DNA of 64,000 nucleotides from Prevotella scopos JCM 17725 (GCF_018127785.1 NZ_CP072390.1:1302001-1366000), one strand, 5' to 3'; numbered from the stretch's first letter, positions 1 through 8,495 are shown. The notes: generated from the sequence alone by a model not told the origin. Numbers and translations: made by a program.

Positions 1-1014
1 GACAAATTCATCCTGCAATTGCTTCGTTGAACGAAGATCGTATGCCAACAAGACTGCTTGCGACTGCACCTGCACCTCGCGTGAGTTAAGCGGTCTGCCT
101 ATCCCTGAGGGCAATGGTAACAACGTAGCAACAACCTGATAGTAAAGTATATCATCACATCCATCTGCCTGCTGAATACTGAACGTCATACGGCGACGAG
201 TCGTTGGATGGGCTGGAAGGAAGAAGACAAGGTCGAGCATAGCCTTCTGCCGAACAAAGGCACCATTCGCTATCAAGGAATCAGAGAGGTTATAAGTAGC
301 AATAGCCTCACGATCGCTGATTGTCATCAGCTCGTCTGTGATAACTATCAACTCCGAGAAGACAACATCCACAAAGCCGAAGACCTTATCCATCCATTGC
401 CTTAGAGTGGCAGCTTCTTTATCATTCTGTCGCCAGTCAGCACCTTTCTTCTGATGTCTTAGCTCTTGTTCACGAAGAAGGAAGAAATCACGTTCAACTT
501 CTTTTGCTGCCCATTCCAAGTCAGGCGTTGATGAATTCTTCGCATCGTTCTTTACCTCTGTCAGATATCTTACAAAAGAGTTCTGCCATGCAAAAATATC
601 CACCATCGCCGTTGATACGATTTCTTCAGCACGATCTTCATCCAGCAGGAGAGGCGTCATGATATGGAGGTCGATGATGTTTGTTTCTTCATTGAGAGTA
701 TAACTGAAACGTGGACCATCAGAATTAAGATTAAAGTGGTTACAGACATGGCGCACAATGTTGACATCACTCATCTCAGCCTCAGCAAAGAAGAGGTATG
801 ACAATTCTACCTGGGGGCGTTTATTAATAATGCGAATCCCAAAGTGTCCGCTCTGAAAATTAAAGCGAATGATGGCAGCATCCTTTTCTTCTTGCCACTC
901 CCCAACACAGTTGAGGGCCTTCAATGCCTTTGAAACAATCCTCTTATTCTCACCCATATCAAGGCTTGAGAGCCGAAGTGGAGGATTGAAAAGCCTTCTT
1001 ATCTTATTCATCAT
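1..1014 (-). CDS. Unrecognised protein co-transcribed with dnaG (3' end outside window)
   Basis: An open frame of 338 codons runs from ATG at 1014 to the window edge without a stop, so the C-terminus is missing. The start (MMNKIRRLFNPPLR) overlaps the dnaG stop by four bases (ATGA at 1014-1011), a sign of translational coupling. The visible protein is soluble, with no signal peptide or membrane segment. Residues about 50-110 look like a compact alpha/beta domain (GHFGIRIINKRPQVELSYLFF region), loosely YbjN-like, and a charged helical stretch (LREQELRHQKKG) lies near residue 190. I do not recognise the family. The tight link to primase is seen; any role in replication is only inference. Confidence 0.8.
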   Translation of the reverse strand, partial: MMNKIRRLFNPPLRLSSLDMGENKRIVSKALKALNCVGEWQEEKDAAIIRFNFQSGHFGIRIINKRPQVELSYLFFAEAEMSDVNIVRHVCNHFNLNSDGPRFSYTLNEETNIIDLHIMTPLLLDEDRAEEIVSTAMVDIFAWQNSFVRYLTEVKNDAKNSSTPDLEWAAKEVERDFFLLREQELRHQKKGADWRQNDKEAATLRQWMDKVFGFVDVVFSELIVITDELMTISDREAIATYNLSDSLIANGAFVRQKAMLDLVFFLPAHPTTRRRMTFSIQQADGCDDILYYQVVATLLPLPSGIGRPLNSREVQVQSQAVLLAYDLRSTKQLQDEFV

Positions 1015-2945
1015 ACCAGAATATTTGTACCTGTTTTTTTTGCTAACTCATTACGAAGGTTCTGTATCTTCATAATCTCTCCCATAATCTCTTGCATCTC
1101 TCCCGCATCTTTCGTTTGAAGGAGCTGTGCATTTAATTCCTTTAAGCGTGAAGTCACATATTCCAAACGGAAGTCAGCAACAAGGTGCAGAACACGATCA
1201 CGCAAAGTCTGTTCGGTTTCTTTTATCTGCAAACTCTCTGCGAGTTGGAAACGATCTACGCTCAATCTGACAGCTACAGATGCAATATTGATATCCGCAT
1301 GCTGCGTGAAATACTCTTCTGCCTTGAAGCCTTCTTCACCACAATGCTCTACAGCTTCCTGCAGTATCTTTGTATATAGTTCATTTGAAAAGCCAAGATT
1401 ATCACTACTAAGGTCGTAAGCTATATATTGTGCTACAGTAAGATTATATATCTGTCCGCTATTCTCATCTTTCACATCACGGAAGATAATCTTCTCACCA
1501 TCCCTAACCACTGCCTGAATGAGCATCTGTTCTACCTTTGACACGGGTTGAGACGAAGCTATGGCTATCGCATCTTCCCGTTGCTCATCAATGACAGCTG
1601 CCCTATGTTGCTGTTGTTCGCGTGTCTGCTGTTCCCGATTGGAATAGATATTACGATTCATCTGTTCCATCAGGGTACGTTCTGACACACCTGTACGATT
1701 GGCACACTCACGAATATAGGTATCACGAAGGATTGGGTCTTTGATGACCGAGATACTCTGAACGATTGAACTAACAGCTTCTGAACGCTTAATAGGGTCG
1801 GTGACACCATTCAAGAGTACATTAATCTTAAAGACGATGAAGTCCGTCTGATTATCTTCAATATATTTTCTGAAATCCTCCGCACTGTAACTACGTGCAA
1901 ACTCATCTGGGTCTTTACCATCAGGGAGCAGCAGTACCTTCACATTCATACCCTCTGCCAACAGCATATCCGTACCTCGAAGGGCAGCATGCTGACCAGC
2001 CTCATCGCCATCATAGAGCAAAACGATATTCGAGGTGAAACGATGTAGGAGTCTAATCTGATATACAGAAAGTGCCGTACCGCTATTCGCCACGACATTC
2101 TCAATACCACACTGGTGCATAGAGACAACGTCAGTATATCCCTCCACCATATAGACAAGGTCGTGCTTGGCAATGGCTTTCTTTGCTTGGAAGATACCAT
2201 AGAGTTCCCGTTCCTTATGATAGATAACACTATCGGGAGAGTTGACGTACTTCTGACTAACGCCCTTCGTACGAGAATCTAGCAGACGACCGCCAAAGGC
2301 AGTCACCTTACCGCTTACACTCACCCATGGGAACATCACACGTCCATTGAATCGGTCAATAAGTTCTCCGTTTTCACGCTCAATGCAAAGACCTGTCTTG
2401 ACAAGAAACTCTCTTTGAAAACCAGCTTTCAATGCTGCATCAGCAAAGGCATGACGGTTCGACAAGCAGAAGCCTAGCTGAAACTTACGAATGATATCGT
2501 CTCTAAAACCACGACTGCGGAAGTACTGCATACCGATAGCCATACCATCAACATCCTTATGCAAGATATCGCTAAAGTACTTCGCAGCCCACTCATTGAC
2601 CAAGAACATTGATTCTCGTTCATTCTCCTGCTGCTTTTCTTCATTCGTCAGTTCACGTTCATGCACCTCAATATGATACTTATTCGCAAGCCACTTCAAG
2701 GCTTCAGGATAAGTCATCTGTTCATGCTCCATGATAAACTTCACCGTATTACCGGCTGCACCACATGAAAAACATTTGTAAACACCTTTCACGGGACTGA
2801 CGGAGAACGAAGGTGTACGATCATCGTGGAAAGGGCACAAGCCTTTGTAGCTTGTTCCCGTCTTGCGTAAAGAAACGAAATCGCTGATTACCTCAACGAT
2901 ATTCGACGCATTCATAATCCTATCTACGGTTGCTCTATCTATCAT
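1011..2945 (-). CDS. dnaG: DNA primase DnaG
   Basis: Synthesises RNA primers at the replication fork. The 644-residue protein has the N-terminal CHC2 zinc-binding motif (C37, H40, C58, C61), and a TOPRIM domain with the acidic motif EGYTDVV and the metal-binding DGDEAG, followed by a C-terminal helicase-interaction region. I chose ATG at 2945 (MIDRATVDRIM) because it matches the family N-terminus; a frame extending upstream to 3158 adds 71 residues that are hydrophobic and unlike primase, and it runs through the putative promoter. The gene is followed with a 4-bp overlap by an unknown gene. Confidence 0.97.
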   Translation of the reverse strand: MIDRATVDRIMNASNIVEVISDFVSLRKTGTSYKGLCPFHDDRTPSFSVSPVKGVYKCFSCGAAGNTVKFIMEHEQMTYPEALKWLANKYHIEVHERELTNEEKQQENERESMFLVNEWAAKYFSDILHKDVDGMAIGMQYFRSRGFRDDIIRKFQLGFCLSNRHAFADAALKAGFQREFLVKTGLCIERENGELIDRFNGRVMFPWVSVSGKVTAFGGRLLDSRTKGVSQKYVNSPDSVIYHKERELYGIFQAKKAIAKHDLVYMVEGYTDVVSMHQCGIENVVANSGTALSVYQIRLLHRFTSNIVLLYDGDEAGQHAALRGTDMLLAEGMNVKVLLLPDGKDPDEFARSYSAEDFRKYIEDNQTDFIVFKINVLLNGVTDPIKRSEAVSSIVQSISVIKDPILRDTYIRECANRTGVSERTLMEQMNRNIYSNREQQTREQQQHRAAVIDEQREDAIAIASSQPVSKVEQMLIQAVVRDGEKIIFRDVKDENSGQIYNLTVAQYIAYDLSSDNLGFSNELYTKILQEAVEHCGEEGFKAEEYFTQHADINIASVAVRLSVDRFQLAESLQIKETEQTLRDRVLHLVADFRLEYVTSRLKELNAQLLQTKDAGEMQEIMGEIMKIQNLRNELAKKTGTNILV

Positions 2946-2952
2946 TATGCTA

Positions 2953-2983
2953 CAAAGATAACATAAACCGATGAGATTGCAAA
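2953..2983 (-). promoter_or_regulatory. Putative dnaG promoter placed almost on the start codon
   Basis: On the minus strand there is TTTG (2983-2980), 19 bases, then TATCTTTG (2960-2953), an exact Bacteroidetes sigma-ABfr pattern. Only seven bases separate the -7 box from the ATG at 2945, so the predicted transcript would have almost no leader. Confidence 0.6.
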
Positions 2984-3119
2984 GTAAGAACAAGAAAAAG
3001 ATTAACACTTCTATGAGACTTTCAAATAATCTCCAAATAACAATGATGGAAGATAAAGCATAGCAAATAGCCGACAGGTAACAAATACAAACACAAATGA
3101 ATGGTTTTTGTGCATCTTT

Positions 3120-3151
3120 TTTGTTTATGTTGCAAAAAAAATGTACTTTTG
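3120..3151 (+). promoter_or_regulatory. Promoter of the etfB-etfA-acd operon
   Basis: TTTG at 3120-3123 and TACTTTTG at 3144-3151 with a 20-base spacer fit the Bacteroidetes promoter consensus. Predicted transcription starts near 3158, about 40 bases before etfB. Confidence 0.7.
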
Positions 3152-3198
3152 CCCTCAATCAAAATCAATTGAATATTCAATAACACATTATTATATTT

Positions 3199-4068
3199 AT
3201 GAGTTTGAAAATTGTAGTACTTGCTAAGCAGGTACCTGACACAAGAAATGTGGGGAAAGATGCTATGACAGCCGAAGGCACGGTTAACCGTGCCGCACTG
3301 CCTGCCATCTTCAACCCTGAAGACCTAAACGCTTTGGAGCAGGCTCTGCGACTGAAGGAACAGAACCCAGGCTCTACTGTAGGAATCTTAACCATGGGTC
3401 CTCCACGTGCCGGAGAGATTATCCGCCAAGGTCTCTATCGTGGCACTGACACGGGTTGGCTGCTAACCGACCGTAAGTTTGCTGGTGCTGATACGCTCGC
3501 TACGTCATACGCTTTGGCGATGGCTGTAAAGAAAATCGGAGATGTTGACATTATCATCGGTGGACGTCAGGCTATCGATGGTGATACCGCACAGGTAGGA
3601 CCACAGGTTGCGCAGAAGTTAGGACTCAACCAAGTTACCTACGCTGAGGAGATTCTAAAGATTGAAAATGGCAAGGCTACTATCCGCCGTCATATTGATG
3701 GTGGTGTAGAGACCGTTGTAGCTCCATTACCAGTTCTCATCACAGTGAACGGTACTGCTGCTCCAGCACGTCCTTGCAATGCCAAACTCGTTATGAAGTA
3801 CAAGTATGCTACTTGTCCGATGGAGCGCAAAGGCGATGAGCCTTGGGCACACCTCTACGAGGAGCGTCCTTACCTCACACTGAATCAGTGGTCAGTTGCC
3901 GATGTCAATGGCGACGAGGCACAATGCGGTTTGAGTGGTTCGCCTACAAAGGTCAAGACGGTACAGAATATTGTCTTCCAAGCTAAGGAGAGCAAGACAC
4001 TCACTGGTTCAGACGAGGATGTAGAGGGACTCATCAAGGAACTGTTAGGAGAGAAGATTATTGGTTAA
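3199..4068 (+). CDS. etfB: Electron transfer flavoprotein, beta subunit
   Basis: Small subunit of the ETF heterodimer, which carries electrons to or from acyl-CoA dehydrogenases. The 289-residue protein begins MSLKIVVLAKQVPDTRNVG, the typical EtfB start, and contains the ADP/AMP-binding region with IIGGRQAIDGDTAQVGPQ near residue 115-130. Its length is slightly above the usual 250-260. It is the first gene of an operon with etfA and an acyl-CoA dehydrogenase. In anaerobes, such EtfAB-Bcd sets often bifurcate electrons between NADH, crotonyl-CoA and ferredoxin. Whether this one bifurcates cannot be told from what I can see. Confidence 0.96.
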   Translation: MSLKIVVLAKQVPDTRNVGKDAMTAEGTVNRAALPAIFNPEDLNALEQALRLKEQNPGSTVGILTMGPPRAGEIIRQGLYRGTDTGWLLTDRKFAGADTLATSYALAMAVKKIGDVDIIIGGRQAIDGDTAQVGPQVAQKLGLNQVTYAEEILKIENGKATIRRHIDGGVETVVAPLPVLITVNGTAAPARPCNAKLVMKYKYATCPMERKGDEPWAHLYEERPYLTLNQWSVADVNGDEAQCGLSGSPTKVKTVQNIVFQAKESKTLTGSDEDVEGLIKELLGEKIIG

Positions 4069-4129
4069 ATAAAAAACAAATAACCGACTGACCAACCAAC
4101 TAACAAGCCAACCGACTGGCAAGCCAACC

Positions 4130-4166
4130 GGCCCCTCCCCCATCCCCTCCCCCAAAGGGAGGGGCC
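4130..4166 (+). repeat. GC-rich hairpin repeat, family A
   Basis: The etfB-etfA gap contains a C-rich block ending in the hairpin CCCCTCCC-CCAAA-GGGAGGGG. An almost identical block lies at 23662-23695 between ruvA and sprA. The 60 bases before it carry degenerate short repeats of a CCAAC type. It is a dispersed intergenic palindromic element. Confidence 0.8.
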
Positions 4167-4205
4167 AAGAGCAGTTAGGTAGGTGTTTGGTCGAACATTT
4201 GATTT

Positions 4206-5228
4206 ATGAACAACGTATTTGTATATTGCGAAATAGAGGAAACCACCGTACAGGAGGTTTCACAGGAGCTGTTGACCAAGGGTCGCAAGCTCGCAAATGA
4301 GTTAGGTGTGGAACTCCACGCCATCGCTGCTGGTAGTGGCATTAAGGGAAAGGTAGAAGACCAAATCCTGCCCTACGGCGTAGATAAACTCTTTATCTTT
4401 GACGGTGAGGGACTCTTCCCTTACACATCAGCACCACACACAGACATCCTCGTTAACCTCTTCACTGAGGAGAAGCCACAGATCTGTTTGATGGGTGCTA
4501 CCGTTATCGGTCGTGACCTCGGTCCACGTGTGTCATCATCCTTGACAAGTGGTCTTACTGCCGATTGTACGCAACTTGAGATTGGTGACTACGAAGATAA
4601 GAAAGCAGGTAAGCGTTATGAGAACCTGCTCTATCAGATTCGTCCTGCCTTCGGTGGTAACATCGTTGCAACCATCGTCAACCCTGACCACCGTCCACAG
4701 ATGGCTACCGTACGCTCTGGCGTTATGCAGAAGGCTGTATATGAGGGTAAGGCAAAAGGTGAGGTTGTCTATCCAGACGTTGCGAAGTATGTACCAGAGG
4801 TTGACTATGTTGTAAAGGTTATCGACCGTCATGTTGAGCCAGCACAGAACAACTTAAAGGGTGCGCCAATCGTTATCGCTGGTGGCTATGGTGTTGGTTC
4901 TAAGGAAGGTTTCGACTTACTCTTTAAGTTAGCTAAAGAACTTCATGGTGAGGTTGGTGCCAGCCGTGCCGCTGTTGATGCAGGTTGGGTAGATCACGAT
5001 CGTCAGATTGGTCAGACCGGTGTTACCGTCCATCCAAAGGTTTACATTGCTTGTGGTATCTCTGGTCAGATTCAGCACATCGCTGGTATGCAGGATAGTG
5101 GTATCATCATCTCTATCAACAACGACCCAGACGCTCCTATCAATGCCATCGCTGACTATGTCATCAATGGTAGTGTTGAGGAGGTTGTTCCAAAGTTGAT
5201 AAAGTATTATAAGCAGAATAGTAAGTAA
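4206..5228 (+). CDS. etfA: Electron transfer flavoprotein, alpha subunit
   Basis: FAD-binding subunit of ETF, 340 residues. The C-terminal FAD domain is clear: GASRAAVDAGW, then IGQTGVTVHPKVYIACGISG and IQHIAGMQDSG. The N-terminal half carries the domain that pairs with EtfB. The start MNNVFVYCEIEE matches the family. It follows etfB after a repeat-containing gap of 137 bases and ends one base before the inverted-repeat cassette that separates it from the acyl-CoA dehydrogenase gene. Confidence 0.96.
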   Translation: MNNVFVYCEIEETTVQEVSQELLTKGRKLANELGVELHAIAAGSGIKGKVEDQILPYGVDKLFIFDGEGLFPYTSAPHTDILVNLFTEEKPQICLMGATVIGRDLGPRVSSSLTSGLTADCTQLEIGDYEDKKAGKRYENLLYQIRPAFGGNIVATIVNPDHRPQMATVRSGVMQKAVYEGKAKGEVVYPDVAKYVPEVDYVVKVIDRHVEPAQNNLKGAPIVIAGGYGVGSKEGFDLLFKLAKELHGEVGASRAAVDAGWVDHDRQIGQTGVTVHPKVYIACGISGQIQHIAGMQDSGIIISINNDPDAPINAIADYVINGSVEEVVPKLIKYYKQNSK

Positions 5229-5229
5229 A

Positions 5230-5268
5230 GCCTCACCCCCAGCCCCTCTCCGAATGGAGAGGGGAGTG
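5230..5268 (+). repeat. GC-rich hairpin repeat, family B, left copy
   Basis: A 39-base element with the hairpin core CCCCTCTCC-GAAT-GGAGAGGGG. It starts two bases after the etfA stop and is an inverted partner of 5757-5795, with about two mismatches over 39 bases. Confidence 0.85.
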
Positions 5269-5287
5269 AATACCACTGTCTGGTGTT

Positions 5288-5710
5288 ATGAGGGGACGGA
5301 TGGCTGTTAACATATTAGAATCGAACATGGGGAAAGGTGATTCACAATGGTTTGAAACTGCTTCTATAGACAGATACAACATATTAAAAGAATATGCAAA
5401 AGAGAATAGGCGTCACATGACAGATGCAGAGAAAGCCCTTTGGAATATTCTACGACAGCCAAAATGTAGTTATAAATTTAGGCGTCAACACCCTATATAC
5501 GATTATATTGTAGATTTTATTTGCATAGAAAAGAAGCTTATAATAGAAGTTGATGGGGCTTATCACAGTGAACCTCAACAACAAGAAGACGACAGAATTC
5601 GTACAGAGACACTCTCTAATATGGGTTATAAAGTTATTCGCTTCACCAACGAAGAAGTATTATCAAACTCAAAAGTAGTTTTAAGAACTATCAAAGAAGA
5701 ATTATCTTAG
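5288..5710 (+). CDS. DUF559 endonuclease-like protein
   Basis: A 140-residue protein (shorter if it starts at ATG 5300 or 5327) of the DUF559 family, which has the Vsr/PD-(D/E)XK-like fold. Family marks are HMTDAEKALWNILR, then FRRQHPIYDYIVDFICIEKKLIIEVDGAYH (acidic residues of the nuclease core) and GYKVIRFTNEEV. No partner methylase is present. The gene is alone in a 566-bp segment bounded by inverted copies of a 39-base repeat and sits between etfA and acd, breaking up an otherwise compact operon. Its A+T content is higher than that of its neighbours. Function is unknown; a nuclease that moves or maintains the flanking repeat is a hypothesis. Confidence 0.85.
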   Translation: MRGRMAVNILESNMGKGDSQWFETASIDRYNILKEYAKENRRHMTDAEKALWNILRQPKCSYKFRRQHPIYDYIVDFICIEKKLIIEVDGAYHSEPQQQEDDRIRTETLSNMGYKVIRFTNEEVLSNSKVVLRTIKEELS

Positions 5711-5756
5711 AAAATTATATTATAATAAAGTCCTAACAACCTCCAACAGAACATTT

Positions 5757-5795
5757 CACTCCCCTCTCCATTCGGTGAGGGGTTGGGGGTGAGGC
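5757..5795 (-). repeat. GC-rich hairpin repeat, family B, right inverted copy
   Basis: Inverted copy of 5230-5268. It ends ten bases before the acd start codon, so it lies in the position where a ribosome-binding site would be. Confidence 0.85.
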
Positions 5796-5805
5796 CCTTT
5801 TTATC

Positions 5806-7539
5806 ATGGCAAATTATTATACTGACCACCCAGAAATAGCGTTTCACTTGGAGCATCCATTGATGAAACGCATCGTAGAACTGAAAGAACGTAACTACGC
5901 TGATGCTTCTACCCACGCTGACGCACCGGTAAACTATGAGGATGCTATCGAAAACTACAAGCGCATCTTGGATATCACTGGTGATATTACAGCAAACATC
6001 ATTGCACCTAACTCTGAGGCTGTTGACCTCGAAGGTCCACACCTTATCGACAACCGTATGCACTATGCCAGCAAGACTTTGGAGAACATTGAGGCTACTC
6101 GTCAGGCTGGATTGTGGGGCGTTTCAATGCCTCGTCGCTATGGCGGACTAAACCTCCCAAATGTTGTCTTCTCAATGATGTCTGAGTTGATTGCTGCTGC
6201 CGATGCTGGTTTCCAGAATATCTGGTCATTGCAGTCATGTATTGACACACTCTATGAGTTTGGTAATGAGGAGCAGCGACAGAAGTATATCCCACGTATC
6301 TGCGAGGGAGAGATGATGTCAATGGACCTCACCGAGCCTGATGCAGGTTCCGACCTTCAGCGTGTAATGCTCAAGGCTACCTTCGATGAGAAGGAGAACT
6401 GCTGGCGATTGAATGGTGTGAAGCGTTTCATCACCAATGGCGACTCTGACATTCACCTCGTCCTTGCTCGTTCTGAAGAGGGTACACGCGATGGTCGTGG
6501 ACTCTCCATGTTCATCTATGACAAACGTGATGGCGGTGTTGACGTACGCCATATTGAGCATAAACTTGGTATCCACGGTTCTCCAACTTGCGAACTTGTT
6601 TACAAGAATGCGAAGGCAGAACTCTGCGGCAGCGACCGTATGGGTCTTATTAAGTATGTGATGGCATTGATGAATGGTGCTCGCCTCGGTATCGCAGCAC
6701 AGTCTGTGGGTCTTGAGCAAGAGGCTTACAACGAGGGCTTGGCTTATGCTAAGGATCGTGCACAGTTTGGAAAGAAGATTGTCAACTTCCCTGCTGTCTA
6801 TGATATGCTCTCTCGCATGAAGGCAAAACTCGATGCGGGTCGTTCTCTCTTGTATCAGACTGCACGCTATGTTGATATCTACAAGGCATTGGAAGATATT
6901 GCACGTGACCAGAAACTCACTCCTGAAGAGCGTCAGGAGATGAAGAAATATACTCGTCTTGCTGATGCCTTCACACCATTGGCAAAGGGTATCAACTCTG
7001 AGTATGCTAACCAAACAGCTTACGATTCTATCTCTATCCACGGTGGTTCTGGATTTATCATGGAGTACAAGTGTCAGCGTCTATATCGTGATGCACGTAT
7101 CTTCTCTATCTACGAGGGTACAACACAGCTGCAGGTTGTTGCTGCCGTGCGTTACATCACTAACGGTACTTACCTCTCTATCATGAAGGAGATGCTTGAG
7201 GGCGAACTCTCTTGCGACTGCATGAAGGGTCTGCGTGACCGTGTTGCAAAGCTTGTTCAGCTCTATGAAGAGGCTGTTGAGAAGGTGAACGCAAGCGACA
7301 ATCAGGATGTTCACGACTTCCTCGCACGCCGTCTTTACAATATGACAGCCGACATCATCGGTTCTCTCCTCCTCATTGAAGATGCTTCTAAGGCACCAGA
7401 CCTCTTCAAGAAGTCTGCCCATGTCTTTGTTCGTATGGCCGAGGAAGAAGTTATTGGTCATACTGCTTATATCAAGGCATTCAACGCTGAAGACCTTGAG
7501 CAGTTCAAGGCTGTGGAAGAAGAGACAGAAGAAGCATAA
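5806..7539 (+). CDS. Acyl-CoA dehydrogenase
   Basis: FAD enzyme that oxidises (or, run in reverse, reduces) a short acyl-CoA using ETF as partner. The 577 residues include MSMDLTEPDAGSDLQ (substrate and FAD contacts), FITNGDSDIHLVLAR, and AYAKDRAQFGKKIVNFPAV. The presumed catalytic base is Glu437 in IYEGTTQLQ, the position used by short-chain enzymes such as butyryl-CoA dehydrogenase. The protein is about 190 residues longer than those enzymes owing to extended N- and C-terminal parts, as in the AcdA/FadE-like long form. Chain-length preference is not readable here. It is the last gene of the etf operon. Confidence 0.94.
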   Translation: MANYYTDHPEIAFHLEHPLMKRIVELKERNYADASTHADAPVNYEDAIENYKRILDITGDITANIIAPNSEAVDLEGPHLIDNRMHYASKTLENIEATRQAGLWGVSMPRRYGGLNLPNVVFSMMSELIAAADAGFQNIWSLQSCIDTLYEFGNEEQRQKYIPRICEGEMMSMDLTEPDAGSDLQRVMLKATFDEKENCWRLNGVKRFITNGDSDIHLVLARSEEGTRDGRGLSMFIYDKRDGGVDVRHIEHKLGIHGSPTCELVYKNAKAELCGSDRMGLIKYVMALMNGARLGIAAQSVGLEQEAYNEGLAYAKDRAQFGKKIVNFPAVYDMLSRMKAKLDAGRSLLYQTARYVDIYKALEDIARDQKLTPEERQEMKKYTRLADAFTPLAKGINSEYANQTAYDSISIHGGSGFIMEYKCQRLYRDARIFSIYEGTTQLQVVAAVRYITNGTYLSIMKEMLEGELSCDCMKGLRDRVAKLVQLYEEAVEKVNASDNQDVHDFLARRLYNMTADIIGSLLLIEDASKAPDLFKKSAHVFVRMAEEEVIGHTAYIKAFNAEDLEQFKAVEEETEEA

Positions 7540-7564
7540 TCCTTTATTAGGATTCACATCATAC

Positions 7565-7597
7565 AAAAGCAACCGAGCGCAATGCTTGGTTGCTTTT
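7565..7597 (+). terminator. Terminator of the etf-acd operon
   Basis: A 14-base stem (7565-7578 with 7584-7597, one G-U pair) around a five-base loop, with a T-run overlapping and following its 3' arm. Confidence 0.85.
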
Positions 7598-7674
7598 TTC
7601 GTTGCATAAAGTGGTTGACAGCCTTTGTCATGTTATAGACAGAATGACATAAAAACAGATTTCTTCAATGACAG

Positions 7675-7797
7675 ATTCTTTTATCGAGCAAGTGCTCGAT
7701 TTGATAATTAGCCAAGAAAGGCGTGTCTTCTAAAAGACGGAATGTACAAAAGGAACATTTTTTATATACATATTCTTTTATTGAGCAAGTGCTCGAT
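7675..7797 (+). promoter_or_regulatory. Duplicated 26-base element with the palindrome CGAGCAAGTGCTCG
   Basis: A 26-base sequence at 7675-7700 is repeated at 7772-7797 with one mismatch, 97 bases apart. Each contains the palindrome (T)CGAGCA-AG-TGCTCGA. The A+T-rich gap 7600-8020 otherwise holds no gene; it also has three TGTACA sites near 7744, 7826 and 7841 and another short palindrome ending at 7858. The position upstream of the small secreted-protein gene suggests operators, but no bound protein can be named. Confidence 0.5.
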
Positions 7798-7985
7798 GTT
7801 GCAATTCTACTGTCAGCAAACAATCTGTACATTGAATTATCTGTACATCATGTACATGTTGTCTATCTCACCATTTACCTACTGAACCATGTTTATACAT
7901 CCTACGAATAAACACATCACAAAAGATAAGGGCAAACAATGCTGAAATAATTATAAATCTTAGTAGTTATCTGCTTATTTATAAC

Positions 7986-7993
7986 TATCTTTG
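7986..7993 (+). promoter_or_regulatory. -7 box TATCTTTG upstream of the I9-like gene
   Basis: Exact TAnnTTTG box 28 bases before the ATG at 8021; no good -33 TTTG is seen, so an activator may be needed. Confidence 0.5.
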
Positions 7994-8020
7994 TCATTCA
8001 TATTAAAAGGAGAAAACAAG

Positions 8021-8404
8021 ATGAAGAAATATTTTAAAGCAAGTATGTTGCTGATGGGCTTATTGTTCATCCAGTCAACAACAGCATCTGCACAATGCCC
8101 TATCAAGGAACAGATAATGAATGGAGACGATGGCGGAGAAGGTCTGGAAAAGGCAAAACGTGAACGCGAAAAGACTCCTGTCAGCCACACGCTGATTATC
8201 TTCTTCGACAAGAAGACAGGCAACAAGCCTCTATTGAAAGCCATCAAGAAGCAGGGCTGTACCCTACTCTACAAATACAAGGAATTCAGTGGTGTAGCGG
8301 TCAAGGTTGACGAGAAACACGACGTTGATAAAGCTATCGCTGATTTCAAGAAAGTAAAGGGCGTGACAAGCGTGAACAAAGACGGAATTATGCAGTTGCA
8401 ATAG
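8021..8404 (+). CDS. Small secreted protein, inhibitor-I9-like
   Basis: 127 residues with a signal peptide (MKKYFKASMLLMGLLFIQST, cleavage near ASAQ). The mature part from about residue 48 (HTLIIFFDKK...LLYKYKEFSGVAVKV...VKGVTSVNKDG) has the spacing of the peptidase inhibitor I9 fold, the propeptide of subtilisins: a beta strand, a helix, a Y.. .F.G.A strand and a final helix with GV..V..D. It carries no protease domain, so it would be a stand-alone inhibitor or chaperone of a protease. ATG 8021 is chosen because an AAAGGAG site lies eight bases upstream and the signal peptide starts there; a TTG 30 bases upstream is less likely. Family call is by pattern only. Confidence 0.75.
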   Translation: MKKYFKASMLLMGLLFIQSTTASAQCPIKEQIMNGDDGGEGLEKAKREREKTPVSHTLIIFFDKKTGNKPLLKAIKKQGCTLLYKYKEFSGVAVKVDEKHDVDKAIADFKKVKGVTSVNKDGIMQLQ

Positions 8405-8495
8405 GACTGGCTTAATTCATAATTATGATTACCATTATCTGCTGTATTTATTACTGTGGATGAAGATAGGATTTCAAAGTTCATAATTATGGAAT

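Noticed and set aside
2946..3158. N-terminal extension of dnaG to 3158
   Set aside because: The extra 71 residues are hydrophobic and unlike primase, and the frame crosses the predicted promoter.
6319..7041. Long open frame antisense to the acyl-CoA dehydrogenase gene
   Set aside because: Product has no recognisable motif and simply mirrors a well-supported gene.
7723..7911. 62-residue plus-strand frame in the gap after acd
   Set aside because: Contains the duplicated palindrome and has no coding character.
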